Part shown: positions 1 through 6,959 of the stretch, one piece after another
How the letters are laid out: each line of letters opens with the position of its first letter
How positions within the stretch are numbered: position 1 is the stretch's first letter
Source of the DNA: Oscillospiraceae bacterium
Lineage (GTDB): Bacteria > Bacillota > Clostridia > Oscillospirales > Oscillospiraceae
Length of the DNA stretch: 8,870 bases
Direction of reading: 5' to 3'
Assembly (NCBI GenBank): GCA_016296635.1
Contig: JAEDIZ010000084.1
Span: 1 to 8,870, forward strand
Position numbers and translations under genes: made by a program
The notes under the pieces: model-generated
Databases searched by the model: none
Told to the model about the DNA's origin: nothing
What the model saw: the letters and a program-made list of their open reading frames with translations, nothing else

Positions 1-1652
1 ATACTTCGGGTACATCCGGAAGTTCTTCCCCCGTCTCTTCAAACGAATCTGTAAACAGCGATAGCGCAACTTCCGAAACATCATCCGAAGACAGCAGTAC
101 AACTCCTTCGGAAACCTCCGATATCAGCACCACCGACGCCGGCATGGACTTCCTCTACAATTCTGACACCATCGGCACGACCGTGAAGATCGTCGGCATT
201 CTGCGTCCGAATGAGGACGCCGTATCTTCCATGATGTCCGGTGCCATCGGCTACACCTCCGCGCTGACCGACTATCTGATTGATAAAACGCAGGATATCG
301 AAATTCTGCAGAAACAGCAGGATGATCCCGAAACCGACGTCATCCTCGGTCTTCCGTTCCTGACCGACGACTATTTTATCTCCGATGAACAGAAAAAAGC
401 TGATATTTCCGAGTATCTGACCACGCTTTCCGCCGCAGAACGCGCGGATATCTACACCGCTATGATGTCCGTTCCCTCCGAGGACTATCTCAGCACGATC
501 GTTTCCCAGCAGATGGACGGTCTGAGCCGGGAAACCATCGAGGAGCAGGTTATTGATACCTACGCCACACAGATGAACGTGGACGCCGCCACCGTCAGCT
601 CCTACATCGCGCAGATGGATGACGAAACACTCTTCGGCTATGTGGAAGAATCGATCCGTGAGCAGGTCAGTCAGCAATATGCTGCCGGTGTGCAGGCACA
701 GCTGGCCGCCATGTCCAGTGACGATCTGTCCTCTGCGCTGGAGCTTGCCATGTCCATGGATCCCGCGGACGAAATCCCCGAAGCCCCCGCCGAGCAGGTT
801 TCCGCAGATCCTGCTGCACTTGCCGGTATGGATCCGGCAGCTCTTGCAGGCATGGATCCGGCAGCTCTTGCCGGTATGGATCCTGCTGCTATGGCAGGTA
901 TGGATCCTGCTGCACTTGCCGCAATGAACGCCGAAGCCGCATCCGCCATGCAGCCTGCCGCTCCCACAGTCAAGGCTGTCACGGATGAACAGTACGTGTG
1001 GCTTTATGACAATTTCATGCCTGCAGTCGTTTCTGATGGCAGCTACGATGACAACATGAAGCTGCTCGGTGCTGTAGATTACGGCAGCCCCAAATCCATC
1101 AACATTTACGCTGCAACCTTCTCTGACAAGGATGCAATCGCCGATGCAATCAAGGCTTACAACGATACCGTCGACGAAGACAGCGCTATCTCCTACACCG
1201 ACTATGTGGCGCTTCTGATGAGCTCCATTACCACCATCATCAATGCCATTTCCTATGTGCTGATCGCATTCGTGTCTATTTCCCTTGTCGTATCCTCCAT
1301 CATGATCGGCATTATCACCTACATTTCCGTTTTGGAACGCACCAAAGAAATTGGTATTCTGCGTGCCATCGGCGCCTCCAAGCGCGATATTTCCCGTGTA
1401 TTCAATGCCGAAACGCTGATCGAGGGTCTGATTGCCGGTGCCATCGGCATCGGGCTGACGCTGCTGCTGATCATTCCCATCAATATCATTGTCCAGCATC
1501 TGACAGGCATCTCCTCTTTGGGAGCTGAACTGCCGCCGCAGGCAGGTGTCATCCTCGTTATCATTTCCATGATTCTGACCTTCATTGCAGGCCTTATCCC
1601 ATCCAGCATCGCAGCCCGCAAGGATCCGGTCGTCGCACTGAGAACCGAATAA
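1..1652 (+). CDS. ABC transporter permease, FtsX/MacB-like, 3' part (5' end outside window)
   Basis: The reading frame is open from the left edge, so the protein starts outside the window; the first internal ATG (144) has no ribosome binding site and lies mid-protein. About 550 residues are visible. First comes a Ser/Thr/Glu-rich low-complexity stretch (positions 3-140). It is followed by a long hydrophilic, presumably extracytoplasmic region containing five 8-residue repeats (807-926). The C-terminus is an FtsX-like permease domain with three hydrophobic helices (about 1248-1325, 1422-1502 and 1545-1613). Between the first two is the cytoplasmic motif ERTKEIGILRAIGASKRDI, and the end is SSIAARKDPVVALRTE; both are hallmarks of MacB/FtsX-type permeases. 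Such proteins work with an ABC ATPase in lipoprotein, peptide or antibiotic export, or as mechanotransducers. In Clostridia the ATPase is often fused upstream or encoded next door, but that region is not visible. The substrate cannot be told. The gene is convergent with the deacylase and ends at a shared terminator. Confidence 0.9.
   Translation, partial: TSGTSGSSSPVSSNESVNSDSATSETSSEDSSTTPSETSDISTTDAGMDFLYNSDTIGTTVKIVGILRPNEDAVSSMMSGAIGYTSALTDYLIDKTQDIEILQKQQDDPETDVILGLPFLTDDYFISDEQKKADISEYLTTLSAAERADIYTAMMSVPSEDYLSTIVSQQMDGLSRETIEEQVIDTYATQMNVDAATVSSYIAQMDDETLFGYVEESIREQVSQQYAAGVQAQLAAMSSDDLSSALELAMSMDPADEIPEAPAEQVSADPAALAGMDPAALAGMDPAALAGMDPAAMAGMDPAALAAMNAEAASAMQPAAPTVKAVTDEQYVWLYDNFMPAVVSDGSYDDNMKLLGAVDYGSPKSINIYAATFSDKDAIADAIKAYNDTVDEDSAISYTDYVALLMSSITTIINAISYVLIAFVSISLVVSSIMIGIITYISVLERTKEIGILRAIGASKRDISRVFNAETLIEGLIAGAIGIGLTLLLIIPINIIVQHLTGISSLGAELPPQAGVILVIISMILTFIAGLIPSSIAARKDPVVALRTE
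807..926 (+). repeat. Five tandem 24-bp in-frame repeats encoding DPAALAGM
   Basis: Five consecutive 24-bp units (807-830, 831-854, 855-878, 879-902, 903-926) encode DPAALAGM three times, then DPAAMAGM and DPAALAAM. Units 2 and 3 differ at only two third-codon positions, while the others differ mostly at synonymous sites. This suggests duplication followed by drift and selection on the protein. The repeats sit in the extracytoplasmic part of the ABC permease, between an acidic, helical-looking region and the segment leading to the membrane domain. They are probably a flexible or helical Ala/Met-rich spacer. No known domain is recognised. Confidence 0.9.
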
Positions 1653-1669
1653 ACAGCAAACGTAAAAAA

Positions 1670-1693
1670 GGACGCACCCGATCGGGTGCGTCC
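1670..1693. terminator. Bidirectional intrinsic terminator between convergent genes
   Basis: A perfect 24-bp palindrome gives a 10-bp GC-rich stem (GGACGCACCC / GGGTGCGTCC) with a GATC loop. Six A residues immediately before it (1664-1669) form a strong U-tract for minus-strand transcripts, which fits the deacylase gene ending at 1711. The plus-strand side is only moderately T-rich, but the hairpin lies 17 nt past the ABC gene stop and probably serves both genes. Confidence 0.85.
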
Positions 1694-1710
1694 TATTTGC
1701 ATTGTTATCT

Positions 1711-3297
1711 TTATCTGTGAAGGATTGAACCGCCGGTTCTGCCCGTCAGCTTTCCTTCTTCAATCGCAGCAACGCCGCCAACCATCACATAATCGAATCC
1801 GGATGCAAGAAGCTCCGGTTCACGATAGGTACTGTTGGCACGGATATTCTCCAATGCAAACACATTGATATCCGCGTCCATGCCGGGAATCAGCTTGCCC
1901 TTTCCTGCTAGGCCGAGACGGGCGGCAGGCAGACTTGTGATCTTGGCGATTGCCTGCTCCGCTGACAGCACACCCTTTTCCCGCACCCATGTTGCAAGCA
2001 GGCTTGCGAATGTGCCGTATACCCGCGGATGCAGCATGCCGGAGGTGGGATAAGTGGCATCGGAGATCACGCAGGTTGTTTCGTCCTGCAAAATCGTCGC
2101 AATATCTTCATCGCAGGTAACAAAGTCGATCATGGTCACATCGCAATGCTCCTGCGCCAGCAGATCAAAGCAGGCAGCAAAGGGATCTTTTCCTGTCAAA
2201 GCAGCGATTTCTGCAATGCTCTTTCCCTCAAAGCGTTTGTTTTCGTCTCCTTTTATGCTGGAAGCAACCACATTTTCCCAACCTGCCAGAAGTGAAATAT
2301 TCTCAAAATCGTCACCGGTTTCCATGCGCGCTCTCAGCTTCTCGCGGAACGCGGGATCCAGCAGATTCCGGCTCAGCTCCTCCAGTCCGCCCTGCTGACA
2401 TTCCGGCGGCAGCACATGCACCAGCTGCGTGGAGCCTGCCGTATAGGGATAGGCGTCGCAGGTGATCTTTACGCCGTCTTCTCTTGCCATACGCAGAAGC
2501 TCCAGCATCTGCGGCGTGGTTTTGCGCCAGTTGGCCTTGCCGATGGACTTGAGATGACTGATCTCCACCGGAGTCTGCAATGCATGGGCGACATTGATCA
2601 TCTCCTGCAGTGCGCCGACAACGCCGCTTCCCTCCTGCCGCATATGGACCGTGATCGGATAGCCGGAATCCTTCAGAGGCTGCAGCGCCTCGATCAACTC
2701 CTGCGTGCTGAAAAAGCACTCCGGTGCATAACCCAAGCCAAGCGATACACCCAGCGCACCGTCAGAAAGCGCCTGTTCCAGCATTTCATGCACGGTTTTT
2801 ATCTGTGCTGCATCCAGATGCAGCGTATCGTATCCCGCTGAGCAGGCGCGAATCGTGCCGAGTCCTGCCAGCATACCGACGTTCACCGGCAGCTTTCTAT
2901 CCCGAACCAGGTCATAATACGCCGCCAGCGACGGCTGTGCCGCCTGCGCCGGTTCACCGGTCACGGGAGACAGATATCTGCAGATCTGTGCAAGGTGTTC
3001 CCCGCCGCAGGGCGCCGTAGAAAGGCCGCAGTTTCCGCTGACAATACTTGTCAGTCCCTGCGAGAGTTCCAGCTCGCCGAACTTTGCGCGGAAAACCGCC
3101 GCATCCGCATGACGGTGAATATCAATGAAGCCCGGACTCACCAGTTTTCCGCCGGCATCGATGATTCTTTCCGCCTTTGCTCCCGTCAGATTGCCGAGTG
3201 CTGCGATCTTGCCGTCCTTTACCGCCACATCTGCGCAAAAGCGTTCGGCACCGGTACCGTCAATCACGGTACCTCCCATGATCAGATAGTCAAACAC
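1711..3297 (-). CDS. N-acyl-D-amino-acid deacylase-type amidohydrolase (D-aminoacylase family)
   Basis: This is a 528-residue metal-dependent amidohydrolase, predicted cytoplasmic, expected to hydrolyse N-acyl-D-amino acids or related N-acyl or cyclic amides. It opens with the usual small beta domain (FDYLIMGGTVIDGTG). The metal motif GFIDIHRHAD follows (His61, His63), then SGNCGLS with Cys90, the position bridging the metal in D-aminoacylases. Next come TVHMRQEG (His218), ISHLKS (His248) and CVISDATYPTSGMLHPR (Asp413). The set and spacing match the D-aminoacylase subgroup. Start choice: the frame can extend to a TTG at 3312, but GGAGG at 3306-3310 lies 8 nt before the GTG at 3297, and MFDYLI is a typical family N-terminus, so GTG is preferred. 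The gene appears monocistronic, with its own promoter and terminator. Substrate specificity is not determinable; D-hydantoinase-like activity on other amides is possible. Confidence 0.88.
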   Translation of the reverse strand: MFDYLIMGGTVIDGTGAERFCADVAVKDGKIAALGNLTGAKAERIIDAGGKLVSPGFIDIHRHADAAVFRAKFGELELSQGLTSIVSGNCGLSTAPCGGEHLAQICRYLSPVTGEPAQAAQPSLAAYYDLVRDRKLPVNVGMLAGLGTIRACSAGYDTLHLDAAQIKTVHEMLEQALSDGALGVSLGLGYAPECFFSTQELIEALQPLKDSGYPITVHMRQEGSGVVGALQEMINVAHALQTPVEISHLKSIGKANWRKTTPQMLELLRMAREDGVKITCDAYPYTAGSTQLVHVLPPECQQGGLEELSRNLLDPAFREKLRARMETGDDFENISLLAGWENVVASSIKGDENKRFEGKSIAEIAALTGKDPFAACFDLLAQEHCDVTMIDFVTCDEDIATILQDETTCVISDATYPTSGMLHPRVYGTFASLLATWVREKGVLSAEQAIAKITSLPAARLGLAGKGKLIPGMDADINVFALENIRANSTYREPELLASGFDYVMVGGVAAIEEGKLTGRTGGSILHR

Positions 3298-3305
3298 ACC
3301 GTTTG

Positions 3306-3310
3306 CCTCC
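3306..3310 (-). promoter_or_regulatory. Ribosome binding site that fixes the deacylase start
   Basis: On the minus strand GGAGG is followed by 8 nt and then GTG (3297-3295). The longer frame start (TTG at 3312) would overlap this Shine-Dalgarno sequence, so the motif argues for translation from the GTG. The plus-strand cysteine hydrolase at 8739 uses a very similar site (GGGAGGCAAACCT before ATG). Confidence 0.8.
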
Positions 3311-3342
3311 AAACCTGATTGTTTTTTGTCTGTATTTTCACT

Positions 3343-3371
3343 ATTTTACACCATTTGGCAGGAAAATGCAA
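3343..3371 (-). promoter_or_regulatory. Putative sigma-A promoter of the deacylase gene
   Basis: On the minus strand there is a -35-like TTGCAT (3366-3371), a 17-nt spacer and TAAAAT as -10 (3343-3348). The -35 is a weak match (TTG only) and the -10 is good. The distance to the GTG start gives a leader of about 35-40 nt. The -35 is embedded in an inverted repeat (3366-3382). Confidence 0.5.
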
Positions 3372-3382
3372 TGCTATTGCAT
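3366..3382. repeat. Inverted repeat ATGCAAT-N3-ATTGCAT over the deacylase -35
   Basis: Two perfect 7-bp arms are separated by 3 bp. The repeat overlaps the predicted -35 element of the deacylase promoter, a position where a dimeric repressor could block polymerase. No regulator is recognised as its cognate, so the operator role is inference. Confidence 0.45.
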
Positions 3383-3437
3383 CCGTATCGCTCCAATCGC
3401 AGAAAAAAAATGCAGTTTTTTCGGTCAGAAGAAAGAT

Positions 3438-3466
3438 GCAGCGCCCTGCAAAACGCAAGGCGCTGC
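3438..3466 (-). terminator. Hairpin terminator downstream of glycogen phosphorylase
   Basis: The minus strand forms a 12-bp stem (GCAGCGCCTTGC / GCAGGGCGCTGC, one G-U pair) with a GTTTT loop, about 35 nt past the phosphorylase stop. The following sequence is pyrimidine-rich (ATCTTTCTTCT) rather than a pure U-run, so termination strength is uncertain. The rest of 3313-3437 holds only A/T runs and the deacylase promoter. Confidence 0.7.
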
Positions 3467-3501
3467 TTTCATAAATCCGGTCTGAACGTCTTTCCGGCTT
3501 C

Positions 3502-5826
3502 TTATCTGATTTTCCAAATCTCCTCAGCATACTGCCGGATCGTGCGGTCAGAAGAGAACTTTCCTGCGCTCGCCACATTCATCAGGCACTTTCTACCGAA
3601 GGCAATTCTGTCGCGATAATCTCTGTTGGCCTGCAGCTTTGCCTCGCGGTAGCCGGCAAAATCGTAAAGCACGAAGTAATGGTCTGCTCTGTGCCAGCTG
3701 GCGCCGTCAAGAAGCGCGGTAAACAGTTCGTGCAGTTCTTCGTCCGTCTCCACCGTGCCGTCCACCAGCGTGTTGACTGCGCGGCGTACGCGCCAGTCAT
3801 TGTCATAGATAGAGCGCGCATTGTAGCTGCTGCGAATCGAATTCAGTTCTTCCACACCTGCGCCGAAAATGTATTCATTCTCGATGCCGGCCTCGCCCAC
3901 GATCTCCACATTTGCGCCATCCATGGTACCGAGTGTCACCGCGCCGTTCAGCATCAGCTTCATGTTGCCGGTGCCAGAAGCCTCCGTGCCTGCCGGAGAG
4001 ATCTGCTCGGAAATATCCGCCGCAGGAATGATATGCTCTGCATAGGAGGCATTATAGTTCTGCACAAAGACAACCTTGAGCTTATCCGCTACAGCGGGGT
4101 CGTTGTTGACAAGCCACGCTAGGCGGTTGATATAGCGGATGATTGCCTTGGCACGGCGATAGCCAGGTGCCGCCTTTGCCCCGAAGATGAACGCCGTCGG
4201 CGTGAAGTCCTGCAGGCTGCCGTCCTTCAAACTCAGATAGATGTCCATGACGCTCAACGCATTCATCAGCTGCCGCTTATACTCGTGCAGGCGCTTGACC
4301 TGCACGTCGAACACGAAGCCCGGGTCAAGACGGACATGCTCTTTTTCCTCGATAATCTTGCAAAGCTGCTTTTTCTTTTCCAGTTTGATGGCGTTGAACT
4401 GCTTGATGGTCATATCATCCATGCAGTTTTTCAGTTCCTGCAGCCTGTCAAGATCCTTCAGGAATCCGCCGCCGATGCGGCTTTCGATCAGACCGCAAAG
4501 CTCCGGGTTGGAAAGGCCCAGCCATCTGCGCGGCGTGATGCCGTTGGTTTTGTTCTGGAAGCGTTCGGGATAGACCGCATACCAGTCGCGGAACAGATCG
4601 TCCCTCAGAATCTGAGAATGGATCTGTGCCACGCCGTTGACTGCCGTAGAAACATAGACAGACAGATTTGCCATATGCGCCTGACCGTCACGGATGATAA
4701 AAAGGCCGCTGTCCGGCAGCTCCCGCTTCAGTCTGGCATCAATTTTCTCGATGATATCGCAGATCTCCGGCACAACGGAGCGCAGCAGCTCCATATCCCA
4801 CTTCTCCAGTGCCTCGGACATGACGGTATGGTTCGTGTAGGAAAATACCCGTGACGCAATCTCGAAGGCAGCATCAAAGTCCATGCCCTCCAGCTGCAGA
4901 AGCCGGATCAGTTCGGGAATCGACATGGCCGGGTGCGTATCATTGAGCTGCACCGCAGCAAACTCCGGCAGTCTGTAAAGATCCGCGCCGTGGGCCTGAT
5001 GATAGTCGCGCAGAATATCCTGCAGACTTGCGCTGGAAATGACATACTGCTGCTTGATGCGAAGCCTCTTGCCCTCCCATGTAGAATCGTTGGGATACAG
5101 AACGCGGGTAATATCCTCCGCCTTGTTCTTGGTCTCCAGTGCCTTGACATAGTCCTGCGCATTGAACGCATCAAAGTTCAGTTCTTCCTCTGCCTCGCAC
5201 TGCCACAGACGCAGTGTGCCGACGGTTTCGCTCTGATAGCCGATGACCGGCATATCGTAAGGAACGCAGTTGACTGTCTGATCGGCAAAACGCACCTTGA
5301 CCGCCAGCTTGTCGCGGCGGTGCGACCACGGATCACCGAATTTTGTCCAGTCATCTGCATTCTCACGCTGGCGGCCGTTTTCAAAGGTCTGCTTGAAAAG
5401 GCCGAAGCGGTAGCGCAGGCCGTAGCCGGTCAGCGGTAGGTCAAGACTGGCGGCGCTGTCCAGGAAGCAGGCTGCAAGTCTGCCAAGACCGCCGTTACCG
5501 AGCGCTGCATCTTCGATCTCTTCCAGGCAGGCAAGATCCACGCCCTTTTCAAGGAAGGACTGCCGGACATCCTCCAGAATACCCATATTGAACAGATTAG
5601 AGTAGACCAGTCTGCCGACCAGATATTCAGCCGAAAAATAGAATGCACGGCGGCCGGATGCCTGACGGCGCTTCGTCTTTGTCCAGCGGTCGTTGATCTC
5701 CATCATCAAAACTCTTCCAAGGCATTCATGCAGCCGCTGCGGTGTTGTCTCCTGCAGTGTTTCATCCTGCTGAAAATGCAGCATTGCTTCGGTTTCCTGA
5801 ACAATTCGTTCCGATAATTCACTCAT
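3502..5826 (-). CDS. glgP: Glycogen/maltodextrin phosphorylase (GT35, PLP-dependent)
   Basis: A 774-residue alpha-1,4-glucan phosphorylase, which releases glucose-1-phosphate from the non-reducing ends of glycogen or maltodextrins using phosphate and PLP; it acts in the cytoplasm. It is complete and close to the usual bacterial length (about 750-815). Family signatures run in order: AFYFSAEYLVGR, the GNGGLGR loop (110-116), GYGLRYRFGLFKQ, QLNDTHPAMSIPEL, YTNHTVMSEALEKW, KTNGITPRRWL, VKRLHEYKRQL, and the PLP motif EASGTGNMK with Lys623 as the Schiff-base lysine. The ATG at 5826 is preceded by GGGGAG at a 9-nt spacing. The gene stands alone with its own promoter; no glgA/glgC/malQ neighbour is visible, so whether glycogen or maltodextrin is the main substrate (GlgP versus MalP) cannot be decided. 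There is no sign of truncation. Confidence 0.95.
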   Translation of the reverse strand: MSELSERIVQETEAMLHFQQDETLQETTPQRLHECLGRVLMMEINDRWTKTKRRQASGRRAFYFSAEYLVGRLVYSNLFNMGILEDVRQSFLEKGVDLACLEEIEDAALGNGGLGRLAACFLDSAASLDLPLTGYGLRYRFGLFKQTFENGRQRENADDWTKFGDPWSHRRDKLAVKVRFADQTVNCVPYDMPVIGYQSETVGTLRLWQCEAEEELNFDAFNAQDYVKALETKNKAEDITRVLYPNDSTWEGKRLRIKQQYVISSASLQDILRDYHQAHGADLYRLPEFAAVQLNDTHPAMSIPELIRLLQLEGMDFDAAFEIASRVFSYTNHTVMSEALEKWDMELLRSVVPEICDIIEKIDARLKRELPDSGLFIIRDGQAHMANLSVYVSTAVNGVAQIHSQILRDDLFRDWYAVYPERFQNKTNGITPRRWLGLSNPELCGLIESRIGGGFLKDLDRLQELKNCMDDMTIKQFNAIKLEKKKQLCKIIEEKEHVRLDPGFVFDVQVKRLHEYKRQLMNALSVMDIYLSLKDGSLQDFTPTAFIFGAKAAPGYRRAKAIIRYINRLAWLVNNDPAVADKLKVVFVQNYNASYAEHIIPAADISEQISPAGTEASGTGNMKLMLNGAVTLGTMDGANVEIVGEAGIENEYIFGAGVEELNSIRSSYNARSIYDNDWRVRRAVNTLVDGTVETDEELHELFTALLDGASWHRADHYFVLYDFAGYREAKLQANRDYRDRIAFGRKCLMNVASAGKFSSDRTIRQYAEEIWKIR

Positions 5827-5870
5827 ATAACTATGCTCCCCCGGTTATTTCTGTATTTCGTCAAACGCCG

Positions 5871-5885
5871 GTCAGCGCAGCTGAC
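5871..5885. repeat. Inverted repeat GTCAGC-N3-GCTGAC in the glgP leader
   Basis: Perfect 6-bp arms with a 3-bp centre lie between the glgP promoter and the ribosome binding site, roughly +20 to +35 of the predicted transcript. It could be a roadblock-type operator for a sugar-responsive repressor or a small leader hairpin. It does not match the CcpA cre consensus. The role is inference. Confidence 0.5.
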
Positions 5886-5911
5886 AAGCTCCTTGTTTTT
5901 TGATTTAGTTT

Positions 5912-5939
5912 ATTATACACAATGATTACTCCGTGTCAA
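5912..5939 (-). promoter_or_regulatory. Consensus sigma-A promoter of glgP
   Basis: The minus strand carries a perfect TTGACA (5934-5939), a 16-nt spacer and a perfect TATAAT (5912-5917). Predicted transcription starts near 5905, giving a leader of about 78 nt before the ATG at 5826. Such a strong core promoter usually needs negative control; the inverted repeat at 5871-5885 is the visible candidate. Confidence 0.85.
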
Positions 5940-6134
5940 TTCTGTTTTTTTCAACTTCTGTTCTCAGGAAAACCGTTTATCTTGTTGATTCTACGGTCTC
6001 TTTACAATAAATGTCGATAGCAGCAGTTTTGTGGCAAAGTTCTGACATTCGCCGTATAGACTCTATTTTTCCAAAATTGAGCAATTTATATCCGGCTGAT
6101 ATTGCCGCACCGAGAATTACGGAGTTTAATGGAA
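5940..6134. other. Intergenic stretch without a convincing gene
   Basis: This lies between the glgP promoter and the terminator of the SDR gene. It contains short T and A tracts and a weak plus-strand promoter-like pair (TTGTTG, 16 nt, TACAAT near 5984-6009), but no downstream reading frame with a ribosome binding site. The plus-strand frame from 6011 has no Shine-Dalgarno and runs through the terminator into antisense of the SDR gene. I see no tRNA or riboswitch-like structure here. Confidence 0.5.
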
Positions 6135-6163
6135 ACGCCCGTCCTTTTCTGCAGGACGGGCGT
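6135..6163 (-). terminator. Hairpin terminator of the MarR-AOS-SDR operon
   Basis: A perfect 10-bp GC-rich stem (ACGCCCGTCC / GGACGGGCGT), extendable by one A-T pair, encloses a short loop and begins 4 nt after the SDR stop codon on the minus strand. The downstream minus-strand tail is only modestly T-rich (TTCCATTAAA). Confidence 0.75.
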
Positions 6164-6167
6164 CCGA

Positions 6168-6959
6168 TTATTTTGCATAAAGAAGTCCAACCAGAAAATT
6201 CAGCAGCTTCTGCGGAAGAATCCTTGCAAGAACGCAGAGAAAGCCGTATGAAAAGCCGATGGTATTGATCGGCCTGACTCCTTTCCGCAGCGCAATCCTG
6301 CAGATATAAGCCCCCGCCGTTTCAGGCCGCATGCCGGTCTGCTCATCATGCTCCATCCCGGCAACGGAACGGGAGATTCTGCCGCCGTAAACATCATCCC
6401 CTGCGTTGAGCTTCTGCCGCGCTGCAGTAAACCCCGTGCAAATATCGCCCGGCTGCACGCACAGAACCTCGATGCCGAAGGGCTGCACCTCATTGGCCAG
6501 CGCCATGGTATAGCTGTTGATCGCCGCCTTGGAAGCAGAGTAATAGGTCTGAAACGGAATGGGAATCGCTCCTGCAACAGAGGAAAGATTGACGATTCTG
6601 CCGCCGCCCTGCTTGCGCATAACCGGCAGTACCGCATGGTTCATGCGCACCATGCCGAAAAAGTTAACATCAAACTGCCGCAGTGCATCCGCCGTCTCGG
6701 TGAACTCCACCGCCCCGGAGATGCCGAAGCCTGCGTTGTTGATGAGTACGTCGATGCGTCCCTCCCGGCTGACGATTTCCTCCACCGCCCGGGTCAGCTG
6801 CGCTTCATCTGTCACGTCGGCGCGGATATGGTGCGTACCCTCCAGTCCTTCTTCCCGGCGGCTCAGCTCATAGACCGTGCAGCCACGCTGCAGAAGAGCC
6901 TGTGCCGTTGCTTTTCCGATGCCGGAGGTTCCGCCCGTAATGACGCAGATCCTGCTCAC
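6168..6959 (-). CDS. Classical short-chain dehydrogenase/reductase, likely reduces the 3-keto product of the upstream synthase
   Basis: A 263-residue classical SDR, NAD(P)H-dependent. The Rossmann motif TGGTSGIG is at 8-15, NNAG at 74-77, and the catalytic tetrad is Asn99, Ser127, Tyr140 and Lys144 (YSASK) with canonical spacing. The start is GTG at 6959; GGGAGG 8 nt upstream lies inside the end of the preceding gene. The upstream TGA and this GTG share bases (GTGA, 6956-6959), so the two proteins are translationally coupled. The C-terminal 30 or so residues are unusually hydrophobic (FSYGFLCVLARILPQ, LLNFLVGLLYAK), suggesting membrane contact or a lipid substrate. Eukaryotic 3-ketosphinganine reductase is also a classical SDR with TGG-type motif and hydrophobic tail. 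A 3-ketosphinganine reductase-like role is inferred from context; the SDR fold assignment is firm but the substrate is not. It is not the extended-SDR type of threonine dehydrogenase that accompanies Kbl. Confidence 0.88.
   Translation of the reverse strand: MSRICVITGGTSGIGKATAQALLQRGCTVYELSRREEGLEGTHHIRADVTDEAQLTRAVEEIVSREGRIDVLINNAGFGISGAVEFTETADALRQFDVNFFGMVRMNHAVLPVMRKQGGGRIVNLSSVAGAIPIPFQTYYSASKAAINSYTMALANEVQPFGIEVLCVQPGDICTGFTAARQKLNAGDDVYGGRISRSVAGMEHDEQTGMRPETAGAYICRIALRKGVRPINTIGFSYGFLCVLARILPQKLLNFLVGLLYAK

Noticed and set aside
81..1499. Long minus-strand open frame (about 472 codons) opposite the ABC permease
   Set aside because: It is the antisense shadow of a gene with biased codon use. 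Its translation is Gly/His/Asp/Cys-rich with repeats that simply mirror the octapeptide repeat region, there is no ribosome binding site, and the plus-strand frame has clear FtsX-family motifs.
5977..6048. Minus-strand 23-codon frame beginning MSEL in the glgP-SDR intergenic region
   Set aside because: No ribosome binding site, very short, and it ends upstream of the glgP promoter. The similarity of its first four residues to the GlgP start is likely coincidence.
6011..6268. Small plus-strand frame between glgP and the SDR gene
   Set aside because: No Shine-Dalgarno. It runs through the operon terminator hairpin into antisense of the SDR C-terminus, and the translation resembles nothing recognisable.
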